Shown here piece by piece: positions 41,956-42,564 of a DNA stretch of 42,564 bases. Source of the DNA: Planctomycetota bacterium. Lineage in GTDB: Bacteria > Planctomycetota > GCA-002687715. Location of the stretch: positions 1-42,564 of the forward strand of contig SIAO01000020.1 of NCBI GenBank assembly GCA_009691765.1, read 5' to 3'. Position 1 is the first letter of the stretch, and every line of letters begins with the position of its first letter. The position numbers were made by a program, and so were the translations under genes. The notes beneath the pieces were generated by a model. That model searched no databases, was not told where the DNA came from, and worked only from the letters and a program-made list of their open reading frames with translations.

Positions 41956-42564
41956 ACGAGGATGTCCCGAATCCGCAGTACAAGGCCGGATCCAAAGACT
42001 GGCAAGAAGCTCGCGAGAAAGCGAGTTACACATCGGCATCACTCACGACGCGAGGGAAACGAGCTTTCACCTATGGCCGTTTCGAATGACGTGCGCGCTA
42101 TGCGATCACGGACGGCCTGTGGCCAGCGTGGTGGATGTGGGCCCAGCAACGCGAATGGCCAGCGAGCGGCGAGATCGACATCATGGAGTCGTATCAAGCG
42201 AAGCTTCACGCCAATGCTGCATGGAGTTCCGCGACGCGTTGGAAACCCATTTGGAATGCCGTCGGCGTTCCGTACACAACGCTCGCGAAAGAAGCGGGGT
42301 TTGCAGATGCCACCGCGTGGGCACAGCAATTCCACACATGGCGCATGGACTGGAACGAGACTCTGATTCGCCTGTTCGTCGATGGGCGCTTGATGAACGA
42401 GATCGATGTGACCAAGAGCATCAACGAAACTGCGGACCACATGAACCCGCTGCGCGAGCCGCACTTCATGATCGTGAATCTCGCCATTGGCGCGATCTCC
42501 GGCGACCCCGCCAAATCCACCTTCCCTGCACAACTCGAAGTGGATTGGATCCGCATCTACCAGA
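41931..42564 (+). pseudogene. GH16 glycoside hydrolase fragment with an in-frame TGA, open at the window end
   Basis: One frame encodes a GH16 (laminarinase/lichenase-type) domain: VLIIEARHED, YTSASLTTRGK, FTYGRFE, then TGA at 42087-42089, then RARYAITDGLWPAWWMWA, the active site GEIDIME (catalytic Glu at 42171 and 42186), FHTWRMDWNE, FMIVNLAIGA and LEVDWIRIYQ. In GH16 proteins the TGA position is normally Val or Ala (YGRFE-V-RAR). The change is explained by two compensating indels or a nonsense mutation. The N-terminus and any signal peptide are missing. The frame is still open at the last base, so the gene may continue by a few residues. Confidence 0.65.

Noticed and set aside
41955-42005. 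N-terminal part of the minus-strand open frame beyond the BPL_N-like remnant
   Set aside because: This stretch codes for conserved GH16 sequence on the plus strand, so the minus-strand reading there is only a shadow.
42087-42089. Selenocysteine at the TGA of the GH16 gene
   Set aside because: The position is a structural Val/Ala in GH16 with no redox role, and the surrounding region shows other signs of damage or sequence error.

Overview
The window looks like a single stretch of chromosome from a GC-rich, Gram-negative-type bacterium, most likely a member of the Planctomycetota. That placement is inference. It rests on several very long exported proteins built from TIG, jelly-roll, FG-GAP, lamin-tail and carboxypeptidase-regulatory modules, on scattered single-gene units with little operon clustering, and on a recurring exoprotein C-terminal module. 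No rRNA, CRISPR array, insertion sequence, integrase or phage gene was seen.

Layout. 1-1470: end of a TIG-domain lipoprotein. 1538-4284: two-gene operon of a Gfo/Idh/MocA oxidoreductase and an MFS transporter. 4383-5342: exported glutaminyl-cyclase-like M28 enzyme. 5420-9013: threonine-dehydratase-like PLP enzyme, a coupled unknown gene, an AKR6-type aldo/keto reductase and a zinc-ribbon protein. 9081-9153: tRNA-Trp with a good promoter. 9188-12786: Kup potassium transporter divergent from an acyl-CoA synthetase. 12839-15718: M48 lipoprotein, RmlC, a C26 amidotransferase and an exported methyltransferase. 15728-19951: a frameshifted FG-GAP lipoprotein gene, a 23-bp tandem repeat and a giant exported gluzincin. 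20001-26614: SpoU methyltransferase, FIST protein, DNA polymerase IV, MATE exporter, leucine dehydrogenase and an NHL beta-propeller protein. 26663-30416: two divergent exported thioredoxin-fold proteins. 30429-38384: LOG protein, large exoprotein, polyferredoxin-TPR fusion, MscS channel, DUF309 and PH-like proteins. 38483-41644: lamin-tail/PhoX protein. 41668-42564: remnants of a BPL_N-like gene and a GH16 glycosidase meeting at an abnormal junction.

The most notable signal is at 26663-27610. An exported thioredoxin-like protein has an in-frame TGA exactly where the first catalytic Cys of a CPPC motif should be, giving Sec-Pro-Pro-Cys. A 12-bp hairpin with the geometry of a bacterial SECIS element follows the TGA, and a strong sigma70-type promoter (TTGACA, 17 bp, CATAGT) lies upstream. 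This points to an undescribed or poorly annotated periplasmic selenoprotein that standard gene callers split in two.

A second genome-scale pattern is that many genes lacking a Shine-Dalgarno sequence carry a -10-like hexamer 6-9 nt before the ATG, which suggests widespread leaderless transcripts. The last kilobase has a frameshift, an in-frame stop and two 5'-truncated genes abutting, so it may be degraded sequence or an assembly fault.
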